The position numbers were made by a program, and so were the translations under genes. From NCBI RefSeq assembly GCF_001857945.1, contig NZ_CP017770.1, forward strand, positions 1,798,001 to 1,862,000: a DNA stretch of 64,000 nucleotides, read 5' to 3'. Source of the stretch: Paenibacillus crassostreae (GTDB lineage: Bacteria; Bacillota; Bacilli; Paenibacillales; Paenibacillaceae). This document shows positions 18,149 through 25,900 of this stretch, one piece after another (position 1 is the first letter of the stretch; each line of letters begins with the position of its first letter). The notes beneath the pieces are model-generated. The model was not told the DNA's origin and searched no databases. It saw only the letters and a list, made by a program, of their open reading frames with translations.

Positions 18149-19084
18149 ATGCCAGCAAACATCGAAACCATGTTTTACGTAAGAGAAGCACCATGGCACG
18201 GACTCGGCAATAGAGTCGAACACGCACTCAGTTCGGATGAGGCATTACAAGCAGCCGGTTTGGATTGGACTGTCATTCAGAAATCAATTCAAACCGAAGA
18301 CTTCGCTGAAATCCCAGGCTACAAAGCAAACATCCGAGCATCCGACCAACGGATGCTCGGTGTCGTTACGGACAGATACAAGATTGTCCAAAATTATGAA
18401 GCATTCGCCTTTGCTGATGAACTGCTTGGTGAAGGGGTGAGATTTGAAACCGCGGGTAGCTTGCAGAACGGCAAGAAGGTATGGCTGCTCGCCAAACTGC
18501 CGGAGAACTACATCATCGCTGGGGATCGTATCTCACCATACATGGTGTTCTCCAACAGTCACGATGGCAGTGGGAGCATTAAGGTGGCGATGACCCCAGT
18601 ACGCATCGTCTGTCAGAACACCTTGAATTTAGCTCTTAATAGTGCTAAGCGGATGTGGACTACCATTCATACCGGTAATATCAAGTCAAAGCTGGAAGAG
18701 GCCAAGAAGACGTTGCTCCATGCTGAACTGTATATGGACAAGCTAGGAGTCGAGATTGATCGACTCCATCGGATCAAAACGCCTGATCATAAGGTTTTGG
18801 AATATATTGAATTTCTGCTTCCAATGCCAGAACAGGCAACGAAGCTTCAGGAGAAGAATGTTCAGCAACTGCGTGAGGATTTGCATGCAAGATACTTCGA
18901 AGCACCTGATCTAAAACAAGTCGGTAAAAATGGTTATCGCTTCATCAACGCCGTCTCGGATTTCGCTACTCATGCCAAACCACTTAGAGAGACAGCATCT
19001 TACAAGGAAAACCTGTTTCTGCGTACGATGGAAGGCAATCCGCTTATCGACAGAGCTTATGAGTTGATTTTGGCTACGGCTTAA
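18149..19084 (+). CDS. DUF932 / phage-plasmid-like protein (TIGR03299 type)
   Basis: A 311-aa protein starting MPANIETMFYVREAPWHGLG, the typical opening of DUF932 proteins of phages and plasmids. The start at 18149 is chosen because GAGGAG lies nine bases upstream; an earlier ATG at 18140 abuts it. The biochemical function of the family is not established; members travel with recombination and replication genes, as here with RadC, a YqaJ nuclease and a Rad52-like protein on the same strand. First gene of that module. Confidence 0.85.
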   Translation: MPANIETMFYVREAPWHGLGNRVEHALSSDEALQAAGLDWTVIQKSIQTEDFAEIPGYKANIRASDQRMLGVVTDRYKIVQNYEAFAFADELLGEGVRFETAGSLQNGKKVWLLAKLPENYIIAGDRISPYMVFSNSHDGSGSIKVAMTPVRIVCQNTLNLALNSAKRMWTTIHTGNIKSKLEEAKKTLLHAELYMDKLGVEIDRLHRIKTPDHKVLEYIEFLLPMPEQATKLQEKNVQQLREDLHARYFEAPDLKQVGKNGYRFINAVSDFATHAKPLRETASYKENLFLRTMEGNPLIDRAYELILATA

Positions 19085-19149
19085 TAAGTAATCTAAGCTC
19101 CAGTTCAATGATCAGACTATCTTAAATCTATTGGAGGTCGCTTGTTTGC

Positions 19150-19767
19150 ATGAACAATAACCAGTTTGAATTAAGATCGCTACTCGCAGACTCTCTCCGT
19201 GAGAAGCCTAGCAGCTATATTATCGATCAAATCTTTTCTCTTTGTCGCACAACGGAAGAATTGATCGAGGTGACCGAACAGGAGCTAACTTCGATCAAAG
19301 GCATTGGTCAAATGAAGGCAAGGCAGATACTCGCAGCACTGAAACTTGCTCAGGCATTAGCCGCCACAAGTCCACCCATTTGTAAGATCCGCTCTCCTGA
19401 AGATGTATACAATCTCATTGAGCCAGAATTCCGCTATCTACAGAAAGAGCATTTTGTAGTTATACTACTCAACTCTAAAAATGCGGTAATTGCCACAGAA
19501 CTGATATCCATTGGTTCCCTCAACGCTTGTCTCGTCCACCCAAGAGAAGTGTTCCGTCCAGCCATTAAGCGTAGTAGCGCATCGATTATCTGTTGTCATA
19601 ATCACCCAAGTGGTAGCCCTGATCCAAGTCCTGAAGATATATCAATCACCAAACGCCTATCGGATGCAGGGACTCTAATCGGAATTGATGTTCTCGATCA
19701 TATCGTCATCGGTCACAAACAATATGTAAGCTTAAAAGAACGAGGGTTAATGTCAATCGTACATTAA
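19150..19767 (+). CDS. radC: RadC-family JAB/MPN protein
   Basis: A 205-aa protein with N-terminal helix-hairpin-helix (SIKGIGQMKARQILAALKL, about residues 45-65) and a C-terminal JAB/MPN domain with the metal-binding motif CHNHPSGSPDPSPED near residue 150. Mobile elements often carry RadC homologues in place of the longer chromosomal copy; its role is unclear and a DNA-repair function is not well supported. It sits 65 bases after the DUF932 gene. A terminator overlaps its 3' end. Confidence 0.9.
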   Translation: MNNNQFELRSLLADSLREKPSSYIIDQIFSLCRTTEELIEVTEQELTSIKGIGQMKARQILAALKLAQALAATSPPICKIRSPEDVYNLIEPEFRYLQKEHFVVILLNSKNAVIATELISIGSLNACLVHPREVFRPAIKRSSASIICCHNHPSGSPDPSPEDISITKRLSDAGTLIGIDVLDHIVIGHKQYVSLKERGLMSIVH

Positions 19768-19779
19768 CCCTCGTTTTTA
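19741..19779 (+). terminator. Intrinsic terminator overlapping the radC stop
   Basis: CGAGGGTTAATGT (19741-19753) pairs perfectly with ACATTAACCCTCG (19761-19773), followed by TTTTTATTTT. The 5' arm lies within the last radC codons. Readthrough or a separate promoter is needed for the YqaJ gene just downstream. Confidence 0.85.
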
Positions 19780-19801
19780 TTTTCGGAGGTGTATAAGAAC
19801 A

Positions 19802-20782
19802 ATGGCTAAAGCACTAAAATTCCATGCGGATATTCTTGTAGAGACTGATAACCTGTCCTATGAAGAGTGGCTTGTCCATCGGCGGGATGGGATAGGTGGT
19901 TCTGACCTTGCGGCGATTTGCGGCATCTCAAAATGGAGATCACCCATGCATCTCTACCTAGAGAAATTAGGAGAAGCCCCACTAGAAAAAATGGGCGAAG
20001 CTGCTGAGTGGGGAACGAGACTAGAACCCCTCATTGCAGATAAGTTTGCCAGTGAGCATCCTGAATGGGCGATCACGGAGAAGAAGGTTATTTACTGCCA
20101 TCCTGAGCATCGATGGGCACTTGGCAATATCGATCGTATGATCATCTGTCCCAAGCGTGGCCGAGGCATCTTAGAGATTAAAACCGCAAGCGAGTATCTG
20201 CTTAAGGAATGGAACGATGGAAATATTCCCGATTACTACTACGTCCAATTACAGTGGTACATGTTTGTGACAGGTCTGGATTGGGGCTATTTTGCAACAC
20301 TCATTGGCGGTAATAAATATCGGGAATACGAGGTTATACGTGACGACGATCTCATAGTTCAGCTTCTCCGGCTTGCCAGTGAATTCTGGCATCATTATGT
20401 ACTTGCAGGTAACTGTCCTCCTGTTGATGGCTCAGAGGCATGTACAATACTTCTGAATCGACTCTATCCTGATGCTAAAGGCAATACTGTCATTCCATTA
20501 GAAGAGATCGTACAGATTGAAACGTATTTCGACCATAAACGTGAGCTTAAGATTTTGGAGGAGACGATTGCTGAAATCGAAAATCAATTCAAAGTGCTAA
20601 TGGGCAGTCACGAAATTGGCATCACTGGAGCTTACAAAGTGAAGTGGGAAAACCGAAGTCGAACCGGAGTTGACAGCAAACAGCTTAAGGAGCTTCATCC
20701 TGACATTCATGAAGCATGTCTAAAGAAAACTCATTTCCGCCAGTTTAGTATCAAGAAGGAGGCTGTTACGATTGCCCACTGA
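19802..20782 (+). CDS. YqaJ-type viral recombinase / lambda-exonuclease-like nuclease
   Basis: A 326-aa member of the YqaJ family (PD-(D/E)xK fold, 5'-3' exonuclease). Hallmarks are RRDGIGGSDLAAICG near residue 30, GNIDRMII near 110, the metal-binding LEIKTA near 125, and YYYVQLQWYM. It resects DNA ends to give single strands for an annealing protein, here the Rad52-like gene that overlaps its 3' end by 11 bases. Together they form a two-component recombination system like lambda Exo/Beta. Start ATG has GGAGG upstream. Confidence 0.92.
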   Translation: MAKALKFHADILVETDNLSYEEWLVHRRDGIGGSDLAAICGISKWRSPMHLYLEKLGEAPLEKMGEAAEWGTRLEPLIADKFASEHPEWAITEKKVIYCHPEHRWALGNIDRMIICPKRGRGILEIKTASEYLLKEWNDGNIPDYYYVQLQWYMFVTGLDWGYFATLIGGNKYREYEVIRDDDLIVQLLRLASEFWHHYVLAGNCPPVDGSEACTILLNRLYPDAKGNTVIPLEEIVQIETYFDHKRELKILEETIAEIENQFKVLMGSHEIGITGAYKVKWENRSRTGVDSKQLKELHPDIHEACLKKTHFRQFSIKKEAVTIAH

Positions 20783-21509
20783 AGTAATAAGCCTATTCCA
20801 ACGATTAAATGCCCCCTTCCCCTATACAGAATACCATTACGACAGCTTTGGAGACCGCTGCTACATCTCCGGCCAATCCATTACTGAACGTCTGAATCTA
20901 GTGCTTGGAGTAGGCTATTGGAAATATGAAGGCTTATATGATACTGAAAAAATCATTCAAGATCCAGGCGGCAAAAACTCACGTGTGAAGATCTATGTCC
21001 AATTCAGCTTTTTTAATAGCGAGCTAAAGGAATGGATTACTTTTATTGACGCAGGGAGTGAACAAATTAAATCAGGCATGCACGAAGGCGATGCGACGAA
21101 AAGTGCGATTACTGATGGTATGAAGAAGTGCGCAAGCCGATTAGGTGTCGGTAGTGATCTTTATAAAGGCTTGATCACATGGGACAAGCATCAGCAAATC
21201 ATCATCGTGCCCCAGCATTATAAGCACTACTATCACGATATAGGCTGGATAACGGAAACTCCTCCCTCTTCTCAGCCTCAATCACCAAATCGTCGGACGA
21301 GCAATAAATCAGAGCTTACAGATAAACTAAAGAGCAGACAATCAGCACTTGCTAGTCAAATTAAAGCCACCTGGCAAGAGCTTGCCGGAAGCCTCGATGG
21401 ATTTGATGAATGGTATGCTAAAAAGCGCTCAGAGCAGGTCAGTGATCAACAAATCATGAACTTGCTACAAAAGCGACTGCGCCAAAAGCAAATAACAGCA
21501 ACCGCATAA
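20772..21509 (+). CDS. Rad52/Sak-like single-strand annealing protein
   Basis: A 245-aa protein starting at a TTG with GGAGG upstream and overlapping the nuclease gene. The region VLGVGYWKYEGL...RVKIYVQFSFF...DATKSAITDGMKKCASRLG is the conserved core of Rad52/Rad22-like annealing proteins (compare the D-A-x-x-x-A-x-x-D-x-x-K-R-x-x-x-x-x-G motif of that family). The C-terminus is charged and probably binds partners. It would anneal the single strands made by the YqaJ nuclease, supporting element recombination or replication restart. Confidence 0.82.
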   Translation: MPTEVISLFQRLNAPFPYTEYHYDSFGDRCYISGQSITERLNLVLGVGYWKYEGLYDTEKIIQDPGGKNSRVKIYVQFSFFNSELKEWITFIDAGSEQIKSGMHEGDATKSAITDGMKKCASRLGVGSDLYKGLITWDKHQQIIIVPQHYKHYYHDIGWITETPPSSQPQSPNRRTSNKSELTDKLKSRQSALASQIKATWQELAGSLDGFDEWYAKKRSEQVSDQQIMNLLQKRLRQKQITATA

Positions 21510-21521
21510 TAGTTATTATTA

Positions 21522-21557
21522 CAACGGTCAGTCAAATTAGCTGACCGTTGTTTCATT
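21522..21557 (+). terminator. Intrinsic terminator after the annealing-protein gene
   Basis: CAACGGTCAG (21522-21531) pairs with CTGACCGTTG (21541-21550), followed by TTTCATTT. It closes the recombination module. Confidence 0.75.
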
Positions 21558-21883
21558 TCAGATGTTAAGAAACGACATACCGACATACGCAGTGCTTTAC
21601 GATTGGATTATATATTATAGCTGTATACACGTTGACGCTAAGCTAGTTAGCGGTCTTCCGTTAAGTGCGGAACATAGTGAAGCAGGTTCATAGAAAGTCA
21701 AACTCATCTTTAGATGATGCGCCCTGTTTTCAGTTATTCATATCCTCAAAATATTTCAATGCGTATCTCAATCCTGCGAGAGATGCTGGTGGTACTAATC
21801 CATACTTTTAACCATTTATTTGGCTGTTATATCATATTGAGCACGCCCTGAGTTTGCACTATCGTTTAAGTGGGGTGAGGAAA
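21558..21883. other. Intergenic stretch before the XRE gene
   Basis: No coding region is supported on either strand. The stretch probably holds the promoter and operator of the XRE regulator, but I cannot point to a convincing -35/-10 pair. Such gaps beside an XRE gene in mobile elements often hold operators or a replication origin; nothing here proves either. Confidence 0.35.
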
Positions 21884-22216
21884 TTGAAAAATATTGAAGT
21901 TATTGGTGAAAACATCCGCATATTACGACAAAAAAGCGGATTGAGCCAAGAGCAGCTTGCTTTACTTTCTAATATGAATACATCCTATATCGGACAAATC
22001 GAGCGAGGTGAGAAAAATCCTACTATCCGAACGTTGGAAAAAATAGCAGCGGCCCTGAAGATTAATATTACTGATTTATTTACATTATCAAGTCCGTCTA
22101 CAAAAAGCGATAGCCCTCCCCAATCTCAACAATATCTAGCTATTCTTACTCCTGAAGACATTAAACGCTATATGCTTGGAATTTTAAAGGATGAGAGCAA
22201 TAACACGAAAGGCTAG
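21884..22216 (+). CDS. XRE-family HTH regulator
   Basis: A 110-aa protein with an N-terminal Cro/C1-type helix-turn-helix (LRQKSGLSQEQLALLSNMNT and IGQIERGEKNPTIRTLEKIA). The TTG at 21884 is chosen as start because GAGG lies just upstream, giving the usual short N-terminus; an upstream ATG lacks such a site. C-terminal residues 70-110 are Ser/Pro-rich then helical. It is the likely repressor of element genes. Membrane-protein genes follow on the same strand. Confidence 0.85.
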   Translation: MKNIEVIGENIRILRQKSGLSQEQLALLSNMNTSYIGQIERGEKNPTIRTLEKIAAALKINITDLFTLSSPSTKSDSPPQSQQYLAILTPEDIKRYMLGILKDESNNTKG

Positions 22217-22262
22217 CATTCCCCATGCGAGACCCAGAAAATTTTATTCAAAGGAGCCGCTT

Positions 22263-22850
22263 ATGCAAATCCAATCCAATCAGCCAATTGTTACAAAAAA
22301 TATGGATACAACTGACGAAGCTATCTCAATCGAAACTCCAATGAAGGCACTCAAAAAGTTGTATATCCTCTTCATCCCATTAGGAGGCATAACATTTGCA
22401 TTTGGAGGTCCCATAGCAATTGCTTTTGGTCTAGTAATTGGTTGGGCTGCAGCCTACATAACCCTACAAGCAATCTCAGGCATCAAGCTCATCAAACTAA
22501 ACTTGAGAAACTATACCTTATCGCATCCTGTAACAGATGAGCAGCTCTACGAGCAATTATTAACAACTGAGCTTCACCCTGATTTCAAACTCGAAAAAGG
22601 GACCTGGGGAGTACGATTCGTATTCAAGAACACCACAAGACACACCATTTTCATCGATCACAAAAAGCAAAGCTACTCTATCGTTTCAAAGTTGACCAAA
22701 AAGAACCTTATCAAGAAACGGCACAATCCAGGAGTAACAGAGTATTCTTATGCATTTACAGCAGTTCCTATCATCAAGCAGATCATAGAAACTGCAGTAG
22801 TCAAACATGCATTGAGCAATGAGAGCAAAGAAAACACGACTATATCATAG
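22263..22850 (+). CDS. Membrane protein, 195 aa, unknown
   Basis: The ATG at 22263 has AAAGGAG six bases upstream. Residues about 30-75 form two adjacent membrane segments (LYILFIPLGGITFAFGGPIA and IAFGLVIGWAAAYITLQAIS), then a soluble, basic C-terminal domain of about 115 residues rich in beta strands. No family is recognised. A small membrane-protein frame follows at once, suggesting a pair that works at the membrane. Confidence 0.6.
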   Translation: MQIQSNQPIVTKNMDTTDEAISIETPMKALKKLYILFIPLGGITFAFGGPIAIAFGLVIGWAAAYITLQAISGIKLIKLNLRNYTLSHPVTDEQLYEQLLTTELHPDFKLEKGTWGVRFVFKNTTRHTIFIDHKKQSYSIVSKLTKKNLIKKRHNPGVTEYSYAFTAVPIIKQIIETAVVKHALSNESKENTTIS

Positions 22851-22862
22851 GGGGAAATTCTA

Positions 22863-23081
22863 CTGATTGTACTGTATGTAATAATAAGCATCCCTTTCGG
22901 CTGGGTCTTTATCAGCAAGCTGCAAAGAAATATCACGGTATTTACAACCATTTCAAACTATATCGTGTACAAGATCATTCTCTCGACCTTTATTGGTTGG
23001 GCCGTTACTCCGTTTTACCTGGTCTATGGTATCTTCAAAATGTTTCGGAGTACAAAGCAACGAGATAGATCCCTTGAATAA
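22863..23081 (+). CDS. Small membrane protein with non-ATG start, 72 aa
   Basis: An open frame with no ATG, GTG or TTG at its beginning: the first plausible codon is CTG at 22863 (or ATT at 22866), eight bases after GGGGGA. The translation has two hydrophobic stretches (LIVLYVIISIPFGWVFI and IILSTFIGWAVTPFYLVYGI) and a basic tail RSTKQRDRSLE, consistent with a two-helix membrane protein. It follows the 195-aa membrane gene within 12 bases and is followed by a terminator, so it is probably the operon's last gene. Confidence 0.5.
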   Translation: MIVLYVIISIPFGWVFISKLQRNITVFTTISNYIVYKIILSTFIGWAVTPFYLVYGIFKMFRSTKQRDRSLE

Positions 23082-23092
23082 TAGATTAAGGA

Positions 23093-23120
23093 AGGAGCTA
23101 TAATTGCTCCTCTTTTTTTT
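23093..23120 (+). terminator. Intrinsic terminator
   Basis: AGGAGC (23093-23098) pairs with GCTCCT (23106-23111) and is followed by a run of T residues. It separates the membrane-protein pair from the HTH/548-aa cassette. Confidence 0.8.
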
Positions 23121-23284
23121 GCATTGAAGACTATTAATGTTTCATTTTTGATACTTATTCCGCAGTGATATAGACGAAGAACTTTTCACCAGGAGTGCAA
23201 AATAACAAAGAATAATGCTCTTTAATGTCGATGAAAATGATTTAATGAACAGAATAGTAACTATAGTATAGGGAGGACATTTTT

Positions 23285-23482
23285 ATGTATGATGATTACT
23301 ATGGAGAGATACTTACTGTTCAAGAACTAGCTGAGTTGTTGAAAATTGGTATGAATACAGCATATAATTTAATTAATTTAAATGAGATCGAATCATTCAG
23401 GGTAGGTAATTCACATCGGATTCAGCGGTCTGCTGTGACAGATTATATTATTAGAAAATCAAAACAACGTAGAAGGAAATAA
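23285..23482 (+). CDS. Excisionase-type helix-turn-helix protein, 65 aa
   Basis: A winged-helix/MerR-like DNA-binding domain of the excisionase family: LTVQELAELLKIGMNTAYNL followed by a short wing (ESFRVGNSHRIQRSAVTDYI) and a basic tail. Such proteins act as excisionases or as small transcription regulators. A second such gene sits next to the integrase (28450-28653), so this one more likely regulates the 548-aa gene, which begins 14 bases later. Ribosome-binding site GGGAGG is present. Confidence 0.8.
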   Translation: MYDDYYGEILTVQELAELLKIGMNTAYNLINLNEIESFRVGNSHRIQRSAVTDYIIRKSKQRRRK

Positions 23483-23496
23483 GGTGAGGATGATTT

Positions 23497-25143
23497 ATGG
23501 GGAAGCGCCACTCAACGGGAATAAAAGATAAAGTTTTTGATTACTTTGGTTTTGAGTTCGATCATAAAAGGAAAATCTCCAACTACGAGGACGTTTGTAA
23601 ATCAATATCTTTGGGCCCAGTGTTCGAACAAATTTGCAAACGACTTCAATTAAACTGCGACAAATTGCGCGGGCACATAGTAAACTATGTACTGCATTTA
23701 ATCTACGAGGATGTAATCACTATATCGCTCGAAGAAAAGGTACTGCTACAAAAGTTTGGTTATCTTTGGTCAGATGAATATGACGATGATGAGGATAACT
23801 TCTTTGCAGGCATTGCTGCAGAATATTTCAATAAACCGGAGGATTTCATTGAGTATTTTTCGCTCGAGTTTCTATGTGACCTGTTTGATATTGGTATTTC
23901 TAGGGATATGGGCTCGAAAGCAACTAGAAATGAGCTGCGAAATGCCGAGATATTGTTAACGAATCAAATATTTCCTGGAATTCCAGTCGATTATAGTCTG
24001 AAAGAAAAAGACATAGAAAGCTCTGGGGATATTGAATTCTCATATGATGAAACAGATAACTTATGGCACCGATATTCCAGAATATCAGGATCACTTTACA
24101 GGGTTCTAAATAAAAAGCTAACTGAAGGTGAGATGACACTAACAAGACAACCGCAATTTATCATTAATAAACGGCAAAACAAAGATGATACAAAAACATT
24201 CTTCCAGAATGCTCTTCAAAAAACTAAATGGTTCGTAGAGACCCTTGAACAGCAATCAACGAATCACCCGTCCTACGAAGAGTTATTGTTATTTGAAAAA
24301 GACACCAATATGCTGTTTTTATTGGAAGCGTCCATATTCATGGCTGCCGCTAATAACAATTCAAATCAATATAAATATTCTCCGGACAAACAGAAAATTC
24401 TTGCGTCTTTTATATTAATAAACGATCTAAACATTCGTAGTTACCTTGACGCGGCTTACTATAGTGGAGTTGATCTGCTGGTCGAATTGGAAAAACGGGA
24501 TAGCTACAACTACTTCTTTTTACTTAACTTTATATTGGTGCCGTTCCTCACTAAATTTATAAAAACAGAGCTTTCATTGCTTGTACCTCAGGCATTTACT
24601 GGGGCTTCAGAATCAGAGGACCATACACTATCCCCTATCCTCAAAGGAAAACTGGCGAAGTTGTACAAAAAAGATTTCTTGTATAAATTAGTTAAAAATC
24701 CAAAAAAACCGAGCTTAACACCGTTCAGAAAAAAGCTTGATTACATAGGGCAATGTGAACATATTGAGAGCATCCAAAATGATTTTATTCAACTGTATTT
24801 CAAAGCAAGAGATGTTAAGGTCCGGATAAATCAAAACAAGAGGATAGGTCAAAGTTTTAATTTACTATTAGCGACCGAGCCCTTGAAGTGGTATAAAAAC
24901 AATAGCATTAAGATAATGGACGACATAGATGGAGCCATAGAATATTTGGCTGGAGTAATTTCTGATGACTTCAAAGACATTGTTGGAATGAACTCGAATA
25001 GTTCTGATTCGAAGATTACCTTAGAAAAAATAATCGATGATCTCGATTCCTATTTCAAGAAACTGAATAATGTAGAAGAAGTGAAGTTGTCGCAGGACAA
25101 ACTACTTAGGGAATTGAATAAGCGTGGATGGAACTTAAGATGA
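23497..25143 (+). CDS. Unrecognised 548-aa protein in its own cassette
   Basis: I recognise no domain. The protein is largely helical and highly charged, with an acidic stretch (DEYDDDEDNFF near residue 90) and a hydrophobic patch NYFFLLNFILVPFLTKFI near residue 345 that is probably buried rather than membrane-spanning. It has no Walker, nuclease or methyltransferase motif that I can see. It is cotranscribed with the small HTH gene, and both are bracketed by intrinsic terminators (23093-23120 and 25144-25170) inside the element backbone, the arrangement of a cargo cassette. Defence or element control are both possible. Confidence 0.6.
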   Translation: MGKRHSTGIKDKVFDYFGFEFDHKRKISNYEDVCKSISLGPVFEQICKRLQLNCDKLRGHIVNYVLHLIYEDVITISLEEKVLLQKFGYLWSDEYDDDEDNFFAGIAAEYFNKPEDFIEYFSLEFLCDLFDIGISRDMGSKATRNELRNAEILLTNQIFPGIPVDYSLKEKDIESSGDIEFSYDETDNLWHRYSRISGSLYRVLNKKLTEGEMTLTRQPQFIINKRQNKDDTKTFFQNALQKTKWFVETLEQQSTNHPSYEELLLFEKDTNMLFLLEASIFMAAANNNSNQYKYSPDKQKILASFILINDLNIRSYLDAAYYSGVDLLVELEKRDSYNYFFLLNFILVPFLTKFIKTELSLLVPQAFTGASESEDHTLSPILKGKLAKLYKKDFLYKLVKNPKKPSLTPFRKKLDYIGQCEHIESIQNDFIQLYFKARDVKVRINQNKRIGQSFNLLLATEPLKWYKNNSIKIMDDIDGAIEYLAGVISDDFKDIVGMNSNSSDSKITLEKIIDDLDSYFKKLNNVEEVKLSQDKLLRELNKRGWNLR

Positions 25144-25170
25144 AGAGCAACGGAGACGTTGCTCTATTTT
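25144..25170 (+). terminator. Intrinsic terminator after the 548-aa gene
   Basis: AGAGCAACG (25144-25152) pairs with CGTTGCTCT (25157-25165) around a GAGA tetraloop, followed by ATTTT. Confidence 0.85.
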
Positions 25171-25324
25171 AATGTCTATGGATTGGTAAATTTTTCAAGT
25201 ATAGTGGGGTTATTTACCAAAAATTAGCCTTGTTATTCTGAATTTAAGTTATTCATCACTCCCCGTTGGAGTCCTAGACCTAACCGGCGTGTTAATAACA
25301 ATTCATTTACGAGGAGAATGGGAC

Positions 25325-25900
25325 ATGAACAAAAAAACGTTATTCGACAATCTTACCGAGAAGGAACAGCGGCTCTTTACTCAATTTACAAAAGGGAAGA
25401 AAGACATCCAGGTCTTGGCGTGTAACGGGAAGGAATCTTGCGCCATTATTGACCAGACAAATCTCGACCCGTACAACCTCATTATCGGCATTGTCCGAAA
25501 CGATGAAAGGCTCTGCATTGGTCGATATGGTGAACAACATTTCTCTTTCATTACCGGTCAGCCCACGAGTCTAACAAGAGTCTGGATCGATGTTAAGGGG
25601 CAGGGCGACTTTAAATTTCACATCAATTGTCGTGACCAATATTATGAACTTTCCAATGATGACGATGAGGTTGAATACAATAACGAGATCATGATCGCGC
25701 TACTTCATAGTCCAGACTACGTCCAGTTCTCGATGTATGACGGTAATTTACCGTATAGGAAGTCCAGTCATATCTTTACCGCATCCAAGATAGCGAGTGA
25801 CAATATCAGAACCATTGCACATAGTTTGCTGAATCAGCACTTTCCCGGTCTTTCCCGTTATTTAATCCAGTTAGAAGGTGACGGGAATGAAACGGAATAA
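25325..25900 (+). CDS. Unrecognised protein upstream of the primase-helicase, 191 aa
   Basis: The ATG at 25325 (MNKKTLFDNLTEKEQ) is chosen because GAGGAG lies seven to eight bases upstream; a GTG 12 codons earlier has none. The protein is mixed alpha/beta and acidic in the middle (SNDDDEVEYNNE). No family is recognised. Its end overlaps the start of the primase-helicase gene by 14 bases, so it is cotranslated and may be a replication accessory protein. Confidence 0.6.
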   Translation: MNKKTLFDNLTEKEQRLFTQFTKGKKDIQVLACNGKESCAIIDQTNLDPYNLIIGIVRNDERLCIGRYGEQHFSFITGQPTSLTRVWIDVKGQGDFKFHINCRDQYYELSNDDDEVEYNNEIMIALLHSPDYVQFSMYDGNLPYRKSSHIFTASKIASDNIRTIAHSLLNQHFPGLSRYLIQLEGDGNETE

